Translations under genes and position numbers: made by a program
Assembly: GCA_036741235.1 (NCBI GenBank)
Contig: DAINSQ010000023.1
Location: 1 to 38,739, forward strand
Length of the DNA: 38,739 nucleotides
From: JABWBR01 sp036741235
GTDB taxonomy: Bacteria > Bacteroidota > Bacteroidia > Chitinophagales > Saprospiraceae
Direction: 5' to 3'
Notes under the pieces: model-generated
The model's input: the letters and a program-made list of their open reading frames with translations, nothing else
What the model was told of the DNA's origin: nothing
Database searches by the model: none
Shown: in pieces, positions 23,624-31,558 of the stretch
Numbering within the stretch: the stretch's first letter is position 1
How the letters are laid out: the number at the start of each line of letters is the position of its first letter

Positions 23624-23692
23624 ATGATCATTCTCGGTATTCTGTTGCTGATTGTCGTATTGTTTAATTTCGACATCGTAAAAGCATCTTAA
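23624..23692 (+). CDS. Candidate 22-residue membrane peptide
   Basis: ATG at 23624 opens MIILGILLLIVVLFNFDIVK-AS, one hydrophobic helix of about 14 residues followed by a short polar tail. The stop is followed 4 bases later by a strong hairpin terminator, which implies that something is transcribed into it from this side. The preceding 235 bases hold no other credible gene, and no consensus promoter or ribosome-binding site was found. It could be a small membrane protein or a chance ORF in the 3' region of the GT2 transcript. Confidence 0.4.
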   Translation: MIILGILLLIVVLFNFDIVKAS

Positions 23693-23696
23693 AAAC

Positions 23697-23730
23697 AAAA
23701 GGCCGTCTCAATTCACTGAGGCGGCCTTTT
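23697..23730. terminator. Bidirectional intrinsic terminator
   Basis: A left arm with AAAAGGCCGTCTCA and a right arm with TGAGGCGGCCTTTT form a 14-bp stem (one G-T pair) with a 6-base loop and a T tract. It lies between the small peptide gene on the plus strand and the rhomboid gene on the minus strand and can serve both. Confidence 0.9.
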
Positions 23731-23736
23731 TTGTTG

Positions 23737-24459
23737 TCAGGTATGCGTAGTAAACCAGCCGTCGTTATCGCGATTTTCCTTTTCCCTGCGGCGCTCCGCT
23801 TTTGTTTTTTCAAACGTATCGGGGTCGAAAAAAGCCCCGGGAGGCAGTTGTTCTTCTGTTTCCCATGAATAAGGTTCGCGCGTCTCTTCCTTTTCTGATT
23901 TGTTTTTAAACCAAAAAGCGGTAAAAATACCGGCCAAACCGCCGAGCAGGTGGCTCTCCCAGGAAACGCCTTCCTGGCCGGGCAAAATGCCCATAAACAT
24001 AGAGCCGTAGTAGAACACCACGATAAGGGCCAGGGCGATAGCGCGGATATTGCGGCGGAAAATGCCGTTCCAGAATAGAAAAGCTACCAGGCCGTACACA
24101 ACGCCGCTGGCGCCGATGTGAAAAACGGGGCGGGCGAAAGTCCACACCGCTAATCCTGTAAGCAAATAAATCATGACGATAGCCGGCACGGCTACGCGGC
24201 GGTAGAAAAACAACACCATGGCGCTGAGTACGAACAACGGCGGCGTATTGGCCAGCAGGTGGCTGAAGTCGTCGTGGATCAGCGGCGCCAGTATGACCCC
24301 GCGCAATCCAAATAACTGCCGGGGGTAAATACCGAAAATACCCCACTCGGCATGCAGCAGCCATTGGAGTGTTTGCACTACCCACAACACACCTAAAAAT
24401 TGCAGAGAAATCCAGATGCTTCTGGCAGCGTATTTGCCGTTTTGTTGCAGATTCGCCAT
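23737..24459 (-). CDS. Rhomboid-family intramembrane serine protease
   Basis: 240 residues with about six helices. The catalytic dyad is S118 in HIGASGVVYG and H170 in SWESHLLGG; H67 and N71 in SHLLANTPP supply the oxyanion side. These are the standard rhomboid residues. The C-terminal 60 residues are charged (EKEETREP, KAERRREKENRD) and probably cytoplasmic. It follows lysS with a single base between the lysS stop and this start, so it is cotranscribed and probably coupled. Substrate unknown; rhomboids cut single-pass membrane proteins within the bilayer. Confidence 0.92.
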   Translation of the reverse strand: MANLQQNGKYAARSIWISLQFLGVLWVVQTLQWLLHAEWGIFGIYPRQLFGLRGVILAPLIHDDFSHLLANTPPLFVLSAMVLFFYRRVAVPAIVMIYLLTGLAVWTFARPVFHIGASGVVYGLVAFLFWNGIFRRNIRAIALALIVVFYYGSMFMGILPGQEGVSWESHLLGGLAGIFTAFWFKNKSEKEETREPYSWETEEQLPPGAFFDPDTFEKTKAERRREKENRDNDGWFTTHT

Positions 24460-24460
24460 A

Positions 24461-25972
24461 TCATGTTTTTTCTGGTCGCATTTGCGGGAAGAACAACACC
24501 TCCTGGATGGCCTGCTGGTTGGTCAGCAGCATCGTCAGGCGGTCAATGCCGATGCCCAGTCCGGAAGTCGGCGGCATGCCGTATTCCAGGGCGCGCAGGA
24601 AGTCGTCGTCGAGCGACATAGCCTCCAGGTCGCCGCGCTCGCTCAACCGGAGTTGCTCTTCGAATCGCTCGCGCTGGTCGAGAGGGTCATTGAGCTCCGA
24701 ATAGGCGTTGGCAATTTCTTTGCCATTGACAAACAATTCGAAACGCTCTACCAATCCCGGCTTGCTGCGGTGTTTTTTGGCCAGCGGGGTCATTTCTATC
24801 GGATAATCGGTAATATAAGTGGGTTGGATAAGGTTTTTTTCCACCTTTTCGCCGAAAATTTCGTCGATCAGCTTGCCTTTGCCCATGCTGGCATCCACAT
24901 CGATATGCATTTTTTTGCACACCTCGCGCAGTTGCGCTTCGTCCATTTCCGCAATATCGATGCCCGTATATTCTTTGATGGCGTCAAACATCGACAGCCG
25001 GCGGTATGGCCCGGCAAATTCGATGATTTGCTCGCCTACCTGGGCTTTGGTATCGCCGTTGACCTCGCGGGCAATGTATTCCAGGCATTGTTCTACCATT
25101 TCCATCATCCAATCGTAGTCTTTGTAGGCAACGTAGATTTCCATGGAGGTGAATTCCGGGTTGTGGGTGCGGTCCATGCCCTCGTTGCGGAACATCTTCC
25201 CGATCTCGTACACCCCGTCAAAACCGCCGACGATGAGCCTTTTCAGGTATAGCTCGTTGGCGATACGCATGTACAACGGCATGTCGAGGGTGTTGTGGTG
25301 CGTCTTGAAAGGGCGCGCCAACGCGCCACCATGAATGGGCTGCAAAATTGGGGTTTCGACTTCCAGCCAGCCCTGCCCGTCAAAGTAGCGGCGCATCGCC
25401 GAGATGATGCGGCTGCGCTTGATAAAAACTTCTCTGACCTGTGGATTTACAGTGAGGTCCACGTAGCGCATACGGTAGCGCTGCTCGGGGTCGGTAAAGG
25501 CGTCGTGGACCTGCCCCTCCGCGTCGGTTTTTACGATGGGCAAGTTCCGCAGGGCCTTGCTCAATACCGTAAGCTGCTGCACATGTACGGTGGTTTCCCC
25601 CATGCGGGTGCGGAATACAAAACCTTGTATGCCGATATAATCGCCTATGTCGAGCAGTTTTTTGAAAACTTCGTCAAAAAGACTTTTGTCTTCGTCGGGG
25701 CAGATGTCATCGCGGCGCACATAAATCTGAATGCGGCCGCTGGAATCCTGGAGTTCTGCAAAGCAGGCCTTGCCCATGTCGCGCACCATCATCAGGCGAC
25801 CGGCCAGTTGTACGTTTTCAAAACCGGCGGCGCCTTCTTCGTAGACGGCTTTGATGTCGGCAGCCATGGCATTTACGTTAAACAATCCCGCCGGATAGGG
25901 ATCAATGCCCAGTTCTCGCATTTTTTGCAGGTTCTCGCGTCGCAGTATTTCTTGTTCGCTGAGGTGGTGCAT
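24461..25972 (-). CDS. lysS: Lysyl-tRNA synthetase, class II
   Basis: 503 residues, the normal length. The N-terminal OB-fold anticodon-binding domain spans about 55-160 (LAGRLMMVRDMGKACFAEL). Class II motif 1 surrounds RRYFDGQGWLEVETPILQP; motif 2 includes MFRNEGMDRTHNPEFT; motif 3 is GLGIGIDRLTMLLT near the C-terminus. The opening LSEQEILRRENLQKMRELGIDPYP is typical of bacterial LysS. It is the first gene of an operon with rhomboid, with a -7 box 60 bases upstream. Confidence 0.97.
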   Translation of the reverse strand: MHHLSEQEILRRENLQKMRELGIDPYPAGLFNVNAMAADIKAVYEEGAAGFENVQLAGRLMMVRDMGKACFAELQDSSGRIQIYVRRDDICPDEDKSLFDEVFKKLLDIGDYIGIQGFVFRTRMGETTVHVQQLTVLSKALRNLPIVKTDAEGQVHDAFTDPEQRYRMRYVDLTVNPQVREVFIKRSRIISAMRRYFDGQGWLEVETPILQPIHGGALARPFKTHHNTLDMPLYMRIANELYLKRLIVGGFDGVYEIGKMFRNEGMDRTHNPEFTSMEIYVAYKDYDWMMEMVEQCLEYIAREVNGDTKAQVGEQIIEFAGPYRRLSMFDAIKEYTGIDIAEMDEAQLREVCKKMHIDVDASMGKGKLIDEIFGEKVEKNLIQPTYITDYPIEMTPLAKKHRSKPGLVERFELFVNGKEIANAYSELNDPLDQRERFEEQLRLSERGDLEAMSLDDDFLRALEYGMPPTSGLGIGIDRLTMLLTNQQAIQEVLFFPQMRPEKT

Positions 25973-26031
25973 CCTGTAGTTCGTTTGTATTTGATTATGA
26001 ATAAAAACAAGAGGCTTTTTGAAAAGATTCG

Positions 26032-26039
26032 CAAAAATA
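26032..26039 (-). promoter_or_regulatory. -7 box of lysS (TATTTTTG)
   Basis: Read on the minus strand, TATTTTTG followed by C matches TAnnTTTG, about 60 bases before the lysS start, leaving a leader of about 50 bases with no obvious T-box or other structured element. Confidence 0.45.
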
Positions 26040-26072
26040 GAAAAATATGTGGTCTGAACACCAAACAGCCCC

Positions 26073-27161
26073 TCACCGGCTTGCCGCCATCGCCTCCTGC
26101 ACCATCAGCAACTCCATAATATTTTCCTGGTTGACGACGCCTACCAGTTCTTCGTTTTCGTAAACGGGGCTAATGGCGATGCCGGCCCGGGCCATTTGCT
26201 CGAAAGCGTCTTTGAGGCTCATTTCGGGGTTGAGCTGCACCACCTCCGCTTTGGCAATGCGGCCCACTGCCGTTTGGGCGTCGAATTCCTGGAGCCCCCT
26301 GATGATATCCTCGCGAGTGAGCACGCCTATGATGCGGTTGTCTTCTTCTACCAAAAACTCCTTCTCCTGGCCGTTTAGCAACAGTGCCACCGCCTTGTCG
26401 AGGCGCTCCCAGGCGTGCAGGGTCGTAAACTGGCGCATCAGCACATCGGCTACGCGATAGCGCGACAACACAGCTCGCGTGGATTCATAGCTGGCCTCGT
26501 TGCCGGCCCCGAGAAAAATAAAAATGCCGATAAAAACCAGCCAGACATTATAAAACAAGCCGAGTCCAATAAACCCTATACCCAGTATCTGCCCCAGCTT
26601 GGCGGCAATATTCGTGGCCTTGACCTTGTCGTAGCGCATGGCCAGCAGGGCGCGCAGCACCCGGCCGCCGTCCATCGGAAAAGCGGGTATCATATTAAAC
26701 AGTACCAGCCATAAATTGACTACAAACAAATTGAAGAGAAAATTACCGGTATTGATAGCGCCGGTTGCGTCAGCGGGGAGTTGCATCTTGCCCTGCGTCA
26801 GCAATATCGCCCCGAGGATTGCGGCGATCACCACATTGACCGCCGGGCCGGCCAGCGCCACCCACAACTCCTGAATGGGTTTTTCGGGCATCTTCTCCAT
26901 ATTGGCTACCCCGCCGATGGGCAACAACACGATATTTTTTGTCTTTACGCCGTAGCGGCGGCCCGTAAGCGCGTGGCCGAACTCGTGCAAGACTACGCAT
27001 ACAAACAGCGACAGCACAAACCACAGGCTCCACAGGCTTTCGGCCAGGCTACGGCCGGCGCCGAGGTTGGTGAGCAAAATCCAGGCGACCAGCAGCATGA
27101 ACGTCCAGTGAACAAAAACATCGATGCCGGCGAGGCGGGCTATGCGGAGCGACCATTTCAT
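26073..27161 (-). CDS. Site-2 protease family zinc metalloprotease with two CBS domains
   Basis: 362 residues from the ATG read at 27161 (MKWSLRI); a TTG-started extension to 27203 is not needed. The membrane core carries HEFGH (59-63), the zinc-binding S2P motif, and N156/D164 in NMIPAFPMDGGRVLR, the second metal site. A region with GLFYNVWLVFIGIFIFLG ends the membrane part. Two CBS motifs follow in the C-terminal 130 residues (about DNRIIGVLTREDII and VYENEELVGVVNQENI). CBS-containing S2P proteins sense adenine nucleotides or energy state in other bacteria. The substrate is unknown. It diverges from the MFS gene. Confidence 0.9.
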   Translation of the reverse strand: MKWSLRIARLAGIDVFVHWTFMLLVAWILLTNLGAGRSLAESLWSLWFVLSLFVCVVLHEFGHALTGRRYGVKTKNIVLLPIGGVANMEKMPEKPIQELWVALAGPAVNVVIAAILGAILLTQGKMQLPADATGAINTGNFLFNLFVVNLWLVLFNMIPAFPMDGGRVLRALLAMRYDKVKATNIAAKLGQILGIGFIGLGLFYNVWLVFIGIFIFLGAGNEASYESTRAVLSRYRVADVLMRQFTTLHAWERLDKAVALLLNGQEKEFLVEEDNRIIGVLTREDIIRGLQEFDAQTAVGRIAKAEVVQLNPEMSLKDAFEQMARAGIAISPVYENEELVGVVNQENIMELLMVQEAMAASR

Positions 27162-27200
27162 GATTGATGTGCTTTTCTTGCGTATCTTGCGTTGAATTAT

Positions 27201-27208
27201 CAAAAATA
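27201..27208 (-). promoter_or_regulatory. -7 box of site-2 protease gene (TATTTTTG)
   Basis: Read on the minus strand the sequence is TATTTTTG, 39 bases before the ATG at 27161 and inside the divergent gap to the MFS gene. It supports the ATG at 27161 over the TTG at 27203. Confidence 0.4.
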
Positions 27209-27218
27209 CAATTTTACG

Positions 27219-28472
27219 ATGACGCCTCCTGCCACGCCGGCTAATAATTCGAGGATACTGCCCATTTTTCTCACCGTTTTCATCGACATGCTGGGCATCG
27301 GTATCATCATACCTGTTATCCCTGCTTTATTTTTTGACGCTTCCACCTCCATTTTCGATCCCTCGGTGAGCGAAGCGAGGCGTTCTATCCTTTATGGTTT
27401 GTTGGTAGCTGCGTATCCTTTTATGCAATTTTTCGGGGCGCCGCTGTTGGGCGCTTTATCCGACCGCTACGGGCGCAAACCCGTGCTGGTGATTTCCCTG
27501 TTGGGCACGATGGCGGGTTACATCCTGTTTGCTTTGGCGATATACCAGGAAAACGTTTGGCTGCTCTATCTCAGCCGCATGTTGCCCGGCTTTACCGGGG
27601 GCAATATTTCGGTGATCCTCTCTTCCATTGCCGATGTAAGCGATGAACAATCGCGCACCAAAAATTTCGGGCTCGTAGGCATGGCTTTCGGGCTGGGTTT
27701 CATCCTGGGGCCGTTTTTGGGGGGCGTTTTGGCCGATGATGCCGTAGTGTCGTGGTTCAACCATGCTACGCCGTTTTGGTTCACGGCAGGGCTCACCCTG
27801 CTGAACATTGGTTTTGTTCACTTCAAATTCGGCGAAACGCTGCAACAGCGGCGCGAATCGCGGCTAAGCCTGTTCACCGGCTTTAGAAACGTGGCAAAAT
27901 CTTTTTCCATACCCAACCTTCGGGTTATCTTTGGCGTTGTATTACTACTTTCACTTGGATTTTCGTTTTTCACCCAATTTTTCTCGGTATACCTGATCCA
28001 GAAATTTGAATTTACCGAGCTCAAAATCGGCCAACTTTATGCCTGGATCGGCATTTGGCTGGCTATCACCCAAGGATTGACCGTAAGATTACTGGCGCGG
28101 CGTTTTCATTCCGCCCAATTGCTCAATGTGAGCATTTTAGGAATGGGCATAGCGCTGGGGTTGCTATTGATACCCGACAAGGCTGTCTGGTTCTACCTGA
28201 TCAACCCCCTGATCGCTACTTTCCAGGGCATCTCTTCGCCGAATATGACGTCGGTGATTTCGATGCAGGCAGGCAGTGAGCGGCAGGGCGAAATATTGGG
28301 TATCAACCAGTCGATGCAATCGCTGGGTCAAATTATACCCCCGCTGATCGCCGGCTATATCAACGCCATTGACGTGCGTCTGCCTTTGCTGGCGGCCACT
28401 GTACTGACGCTGCTGGGGTGGCTGGTGTACGTGGCCGTGTTTCAACGCCGGACAGCTGGGCGGGGAGGGTGA
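27219..28472 (+). CDS. MFS transporter, DHA1/TetA-like
   Basis: 417 residues from the ATG at 27219, with twelve predicted helices in two halves. The motif A loop between helices 2 and 3, GALSDRYGRKPVL, is clear; the opening FLTVFIDMLGIGIIIPVIPAL is typical of TetA/DHA1 drug exporters. A longer central loop carries HFKFGETLQQRRESRLS. The last residues (RRTAGRGG) and the stop codon are encoded by a purine-rich repeat tract, so the C-terminus may be repeat-derived. The substrate is unknown; multidrug or small-molecule export is the family role. Confidence 0.88.
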   Translation: MTPPATPANNSRILPIFLTVFIDMLGIGIIIPVIPALFFDASTSIFDPSVSEARRSILYGLLVAAYPFMQFFGAPLLGALSDRYGRKPVLVISLLGTMAGYILFALAIYQENVWLLYLSRMLPGFTGGNISVILSSIADVSDEQSRTKNFGLVGMAFGLGFILGPFLGGVLADDAVVSWFNHATPFWFTAGLTLLNIGFVHFKFGETLQQRRESRLSLFTGFRNVAKSFSIPNLRVIFGVVLLLSLGFSFFTQFFSVYLIQKFEFTELKIGQLYAWIGIWLAITQGLTVRLLARRFHSAQLLNVSILGMGIALGLLLIPDKAVWFYLINPLIATFQGISSPNMTSVISMQAGSERQGEILGINQSMQSLGQIIPPLIAGYINAIDVRLPLLAATVLTLLGWLVYVAVFQRRTAGRGG

Positions 28473-28535
28473 GAGGGAGGGAGGGAGAGAGGGAGTGATC
28501 AACCCTCATAAACCCTCATAAACCCTCATAAACTT
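28459..28535. repeat. GGGAGGGAGG tract followed by three AACCCTCATA decamers
   Basis: Bases 28459-28498 are a purine-rich GGGGAGGG/GAGAGGGAGG tract running from inside the MFS C-terminus. Bases 28501-28530 are exactly three copies of the decamer AACCCTCATA. The SulP ATG lies 15 bases after the decamers, so they probably fall in its 5' leader or promoter. Confidence 0.85.
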
Positions 28536-28544
28536 TTAACAAAG

Positions 28545-30209
28545 ATGTTTACACCGAAACTGGTTTCCGTCCTGAAAGAAGGATATAGTTGGAAACAACT
28601 GCAAGCCGACCTTACGGCCGGTACCATCGTGGGTATAGTGGCTTTACCGCTGGCCATCGCTTTTGCCATAGCCTCTGGGGTTACGCCCGACAAAGGCCTG
28701 GTGACGGCTGTAATTGCGGGTTTTTTAATTTCGGTATTAGGCGGCAGCCGGGTGCAGATCGGGGGGCCTACGGGGGCTTTTGTGCCCATTGTTTACGGCA
28801 TCGTACAGCAATACGGGCTCGATGGGCTTATCATCTCCACCTTCATGGCGGGTATCATGCTGGTAATCATGGGGCTGGCTCGTTTTGGCAGCGTCATCAA
28901 ATTTATCTCTCATTCGGTCATCGTGGGTTTCACCAGCGGTATAGCGCTCATCATTTTTTCCTCGCAGATCAAAGATTTTTTTGGTTTAAAAATGGACAGC
29001 GTGCCCACCCATTTCCACGAAAAATGGTGGGCTTATTTCACCCATTTCCAAACCATCAACCCCTGGGCGGTGGCCATAGCAGTGGGCACAATTGCCTTGT
29101 CGCTGTTATTTACGCGTTTTAAGACCAAAGTGCCAGGATCGCTCGTCGCGATTATATTGAGTACCCTGGCTGTGCAATTGCTCAACCTGCCTGTAGAAAC
29201 CATAGCCTCCCGCTTCGGCGATATACCCAACACCATTCCCGCTCCGTCAATACCGCAACTGGATTTTGAGACCCTGCAAAACCTGCTCAAACCCGCCCTC
29301 ACCATTGCTTTGCTGGGCGCCATAGAGAGTTTGCTTTCTGCCGTGGTAGCCGACGCCATGACCGGCGGCAGTCACCGTTCCAATATGGAGTTAGTAGCGC
29401 AGGGCGTCGGCAACATGGCCTCTTCGATATTCGGCGGCATACCGGCCACCGGCGCTATTGCGCGAACGGCTACCAACATCAAAAACGGCGGGCGCAGCCC
29501 TATATCCGGCATGACCCACGCCGTCGTTTTACTGCTCATCATGTTATTTGCCGGCCAATGGGCGCAACTCATACCACTATCCTGTCTGGCAGGCATACTG
29601 GTAGTTGTAGCCTACAATATGAGCGAATGGCACACCTTCCGCGCATTGCTCAAGGGCAGCCGTTCCGACATAGCGGTACTGCTTACCACTTTTTTCCTTA
29701 CCGTCGTATTCGACCTCACGATAGCCATCGAAGTGGGTATTGTGATGTCGGTATTTCTGTTTATGTACAACATGTCAAAAGTCAGCGGTATCGAGCAAAT
29801 AACGGGTCCGCAGGTAGAAGGCAAAGAATCGGACGACCCGTTCGCCATTTCCAAATACAAACTCGCCAAAGGCATTGAAGTATTCGAGATCAACGGCGCC
29901 CTGTTTTTCGGCATGGCCCACAAGTTTAAGGAAACGATGGGTGTTGTAGAACGCAATCCCAAAGTACTCATTTTGCGCATGCGAAAAGTATCACTGGTAG
30001 ACGCGTCGGGTATTAACAGCCTTCGCGAATTTCTCAAACGCATGCAACACGCCAAAATCAGGATCGTACTATCGGGCGTGCAACCCCACGTACGCGAAGA
30101 ACTCGACAAATCGGGAATTATAGAAATGGTCGGCAGTGAAAACGTACTGCCGCATATCTCCCCGGCTGTTGATAGGGCCCATGCCATTTTGGAAGAGACA
30201 GGGAGGTAG
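28545..30209 (+). CDS. SulP-family anion transporter with STAS domain
   Basis: 554 residues. The SulP membrane domain has about 12-14 helices, with the family phrases ADLTAGTIVGIVALPLAIAFAIASG and GPTGAFVPIV, and a later ATGAIARTATNIKNGGRSP. The STAS domain (about 440-545) carries LRMRKVSLVDASGINSL, the usual regulatory loop. SulP proteins carry sulfate, bicarbonate or other anions. The next gene, 28 bases after the stop, is an exported beta-carbonic anhydrase, which favours bicarbonate, as in BicA-like partners, but sulfate is not excluded. Confidence 0.92.
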   Translation: MFTPKLVSVLKEGYSWKQLQADLTAGTIVGIVALPLAIAFAIASGVTPDKGLVTAVIAGFLISVLGGSRVQIGGPTGAFVPIVYGIVQQYGLDGLIISTFMAGIMLVIMGLARFGSVIKFISHSVIVGFTSGIALIIFSSQIKDFFGLKMDSVPTHFHEKWWAYFTHFQTINPWAVAIAVGTIALSLLFTRFKTKVPGSLVAIILSTLAVQLLNLPVETIASRFGDIPNTIPAPSIPQLDFETLQNLLKPALTIALLGAIESLLSAVVADAMTGGSHRSNMELVAQGVGNMASSIFGGIPATGAIARTATNIKNGGRSPISGMTHAVVLLLIMLFAGQWAQLIPLSCLAGILVVVAYNMSEWHTFRALLKGSRSDIAVLLTTFFLTVVFDLTIAIEVGIVMSVFLFMYNMSKVSGIEQITGPQVEGKESDDPFAISKYKLAKGIEVFEINGALFFGMAHKFKETMGVVERNPKVLILRMRKVSLVDASGINSLREFLKRMQHAKIRIVLSGVQPHVREELDKSGIIEMVGSENVLPHISPAVDRAHAILEETGR

Positions 30210-30237
30210 AAAGTAGAAGGTTTTTAAAAATTTGAAT

Positions 30238-30939
30238 ATGAAACTCCTAAACACGACAATCGGCATAGTTTTAATCATAACTACCATGCTGATGATTGGA
30301 TGCGAAGCTACAGACCATGCCGCTCTCGACAAACAGGACCCGCTGCAGCGCCTGCTCGACGGCAATGCCCGCTTTGTGAACGGCGACCTATGGCATCCCC
30401 ACCAAACGGCTGCACGCGTGAAAGAAACCGCCTCGGGCCAACATCCCTTTGCGGTGGTCATCACCTGCTCCGATAGCCGGGTATCACCCGAAATTATGTT
30501 TGACGAAGGCATCGGCGACCTGTTCACCATCCGCACCGCCGGCAACCTGCTCAGCGATATCGAGCTGGGCAGCGTGGAATACGCAGTAGAACACCTCGGC
30601 GCCAAACTGATCGCCGTGGTCGGCCACACCGAATGCGGCGCCGTCAAAGCTTTCGTTGAAGGCGGCGAAGCCCCCGGCCATATCGCCGATCTGGTCGAGG
30701 CCATCGCCCAGGAATCGGAAGAACAAGCAGTGGTGAAACAAGTTGGCAAAAACCTGCCCGCCTGTATCGCCGCCAATGTGCTGCACGGCGTGGACCAACT
30801 GCGCCACGATCAACCCCTATTGTCTGAAAAAATCACCTCTGGCGAAGTAAAACTGGTGCCGATGCTGTACGACCTCAGTAGCGGCAAGGTGAAGGTGCTG
30901 AATGAGCAGGAGTTGAGGAAGGAGTACCACTTGAGATAA
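30238..30939 (+). CDS. Beta-carbonic anhydrase with lipoprotein signal
   Basis: 233 residues. It interconverts CO2 and bicarbonate. The zinc ligands are present: C77 and D79 in ITCSDSRVSPE, H130 and C133 in VVGHTECGAV. R81 of the Asp-Arg pair is also there, so it should be active. Unlike most beta-carbonic anhydrases, which are cytoplasmic, it starts with MKLLNTTIGIVLIITTMLMIGC, where C22 fits a lipoprotein signal. It is therefore probably anchored outside the inner membrane. I start at ATG 30238; an upstream in-frame TTG at 30232 is possible. It probably forms an operon with the SulP gene. A hairpin repeat follows. Confidence 0.92.
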   Translation: MKLLNTTIGIVLIITTMLMIGCEATDHAALDKQDPLQRLLDGNARFVNGDLWHPHQTAARVKETASGQHPFAVVITCSDSRVSPEIMFDEGIGDLFTIRTAGNLLSDIELGSVEYAVEHLGAKLIAVVGHTECGAVKAFVEGGEAPGHIADLVEAIAQESEEQAVVKQVGKNLPACIAANVLHGVDQLRHDQPLLSEKITSGEVKLVPMLYDLSSGKVKVLNEQELRKEYHLR

Positions 30940-30944
30940 TGAAG

Positions 30945-30974
30945 AATGAAGAATGAAAAAATACATTCTTCATT
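30945..30974. terminator. Hairpin after carbonic anhydrase gene, also a repeat
   Basis: AATGAAGAATG (30945-30955) and CATTCTTCATT (30964-30974) form a perfect 11-bp stem with an 8-base A-rich loop, followed by TTTTTAATTCTTCATTTTTAATTA. The stem unit is repeated on both sides, which suggests a member of a short-repeat family acting as a terminator. Confidence 0.6.
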
Positions 30975-31048
30975 TTTAATTCTTCATTTTTAATTAACAA
31001 GGCGTAATGAATGTCTAGGTTGGGTATAAATAGAAAAAACAACCAACC

Positions 31049-31507
31049 ATGCCATCCTACATCAAATTATTTGGCCTACTGGCCGTGACTGTGTTTTTAT
31101 TTTCTTCTTGTGAAAAAGATGATGAATATTTTCCTGGAGAGGGGATACTCGGCGAATACATTGGAACTACTACTGTTATTGAGCATAAATACAATTCTTT
31201 AGGCCATTGGGTTGCTGATACTACCGTCTTACATGACAAGGCAAATGTTCTCAGATACAGTGGCACGCAATTAGGTATAAGGTTTGATCGTCAAGACTAC
31301 TATTCCCCATATTATAGTCAGAAATTTCCTTTCAATCCATACGAAATTGGAGATTATAGCTTCAGTATCATTAATCCATCCGAGTCTTCAGGAGATGGAA
31401 TTTTCATTGATATTAGTGCCGCAGACAAATATTTAAGATTTCATTCCTACCGGCTTGTGTCACACGGTGACTTTGATTCTATCACTTTCGAAGGCTGGAA
31501 AAAATAA
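31049..31507 (+). CDS. Putative lipoprotein, tandem paralogue 1
   Basis: 152 residues. Type II signal peptide with lipobox FSSC, Cys21, followed by EKDDEY. The mature part begins ILGEYIG, is beta-rich with many Tyr and Asp, and ends ITFEGWKK. The next gene shares ILGEYVG at the same place and ends FEGWKQ, so the two arose by duplication. The DNA is visibly more AT-rich than the surrounding genes. CCAACC just before the ATG can pair with GGTTGG at 31018-31023 and might hide the start. Function unknown; probably outer-membrane or surface-anchored. Confidence 0.75.
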   Translation: MPSYIKLFGLLAVTVFLFSSCEKDDEYFPGEGILGEYIGTTTVIEHKYNSLGHWVADTTVLHDKANVLRYSGTQLGIRFDRQDYYSPYYSQKFPFNPYEIGDYSFSIINPSESSGDGIFIDISAADKYLRFHSYRLVSHGDFDSITFEGWKK

Positions 31508-31514
31508 CAGCCAA

Positions 31515-31522
31515 TATTTTTG
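31515..31522 (+). promoter_or_regulatory. -7 box of second tandem lipoprotein (TATTTTTG)
   Basis: TATTTTTG followed by C, 36 bases before the ATG at 31559, in the 51-base gap between the paralogues. It suggests that the second gene has its own promoter. Confidence 0.45.
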
Positions 31523-31558
31523 CCATCTCTAACGTATAAGATAACAAACCAATTCACC

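Noticed and set aside
25975..26072. T-box or other structured leader before lysS
   Set aside because: The gap is short and AT-rich with no T-box sequence or strong stem.
24416..26119. Two long plus-strand frames (278 and 274 residues)
   Set aside because: Mostly antisense to lysS, which is certain from its class II motifs.
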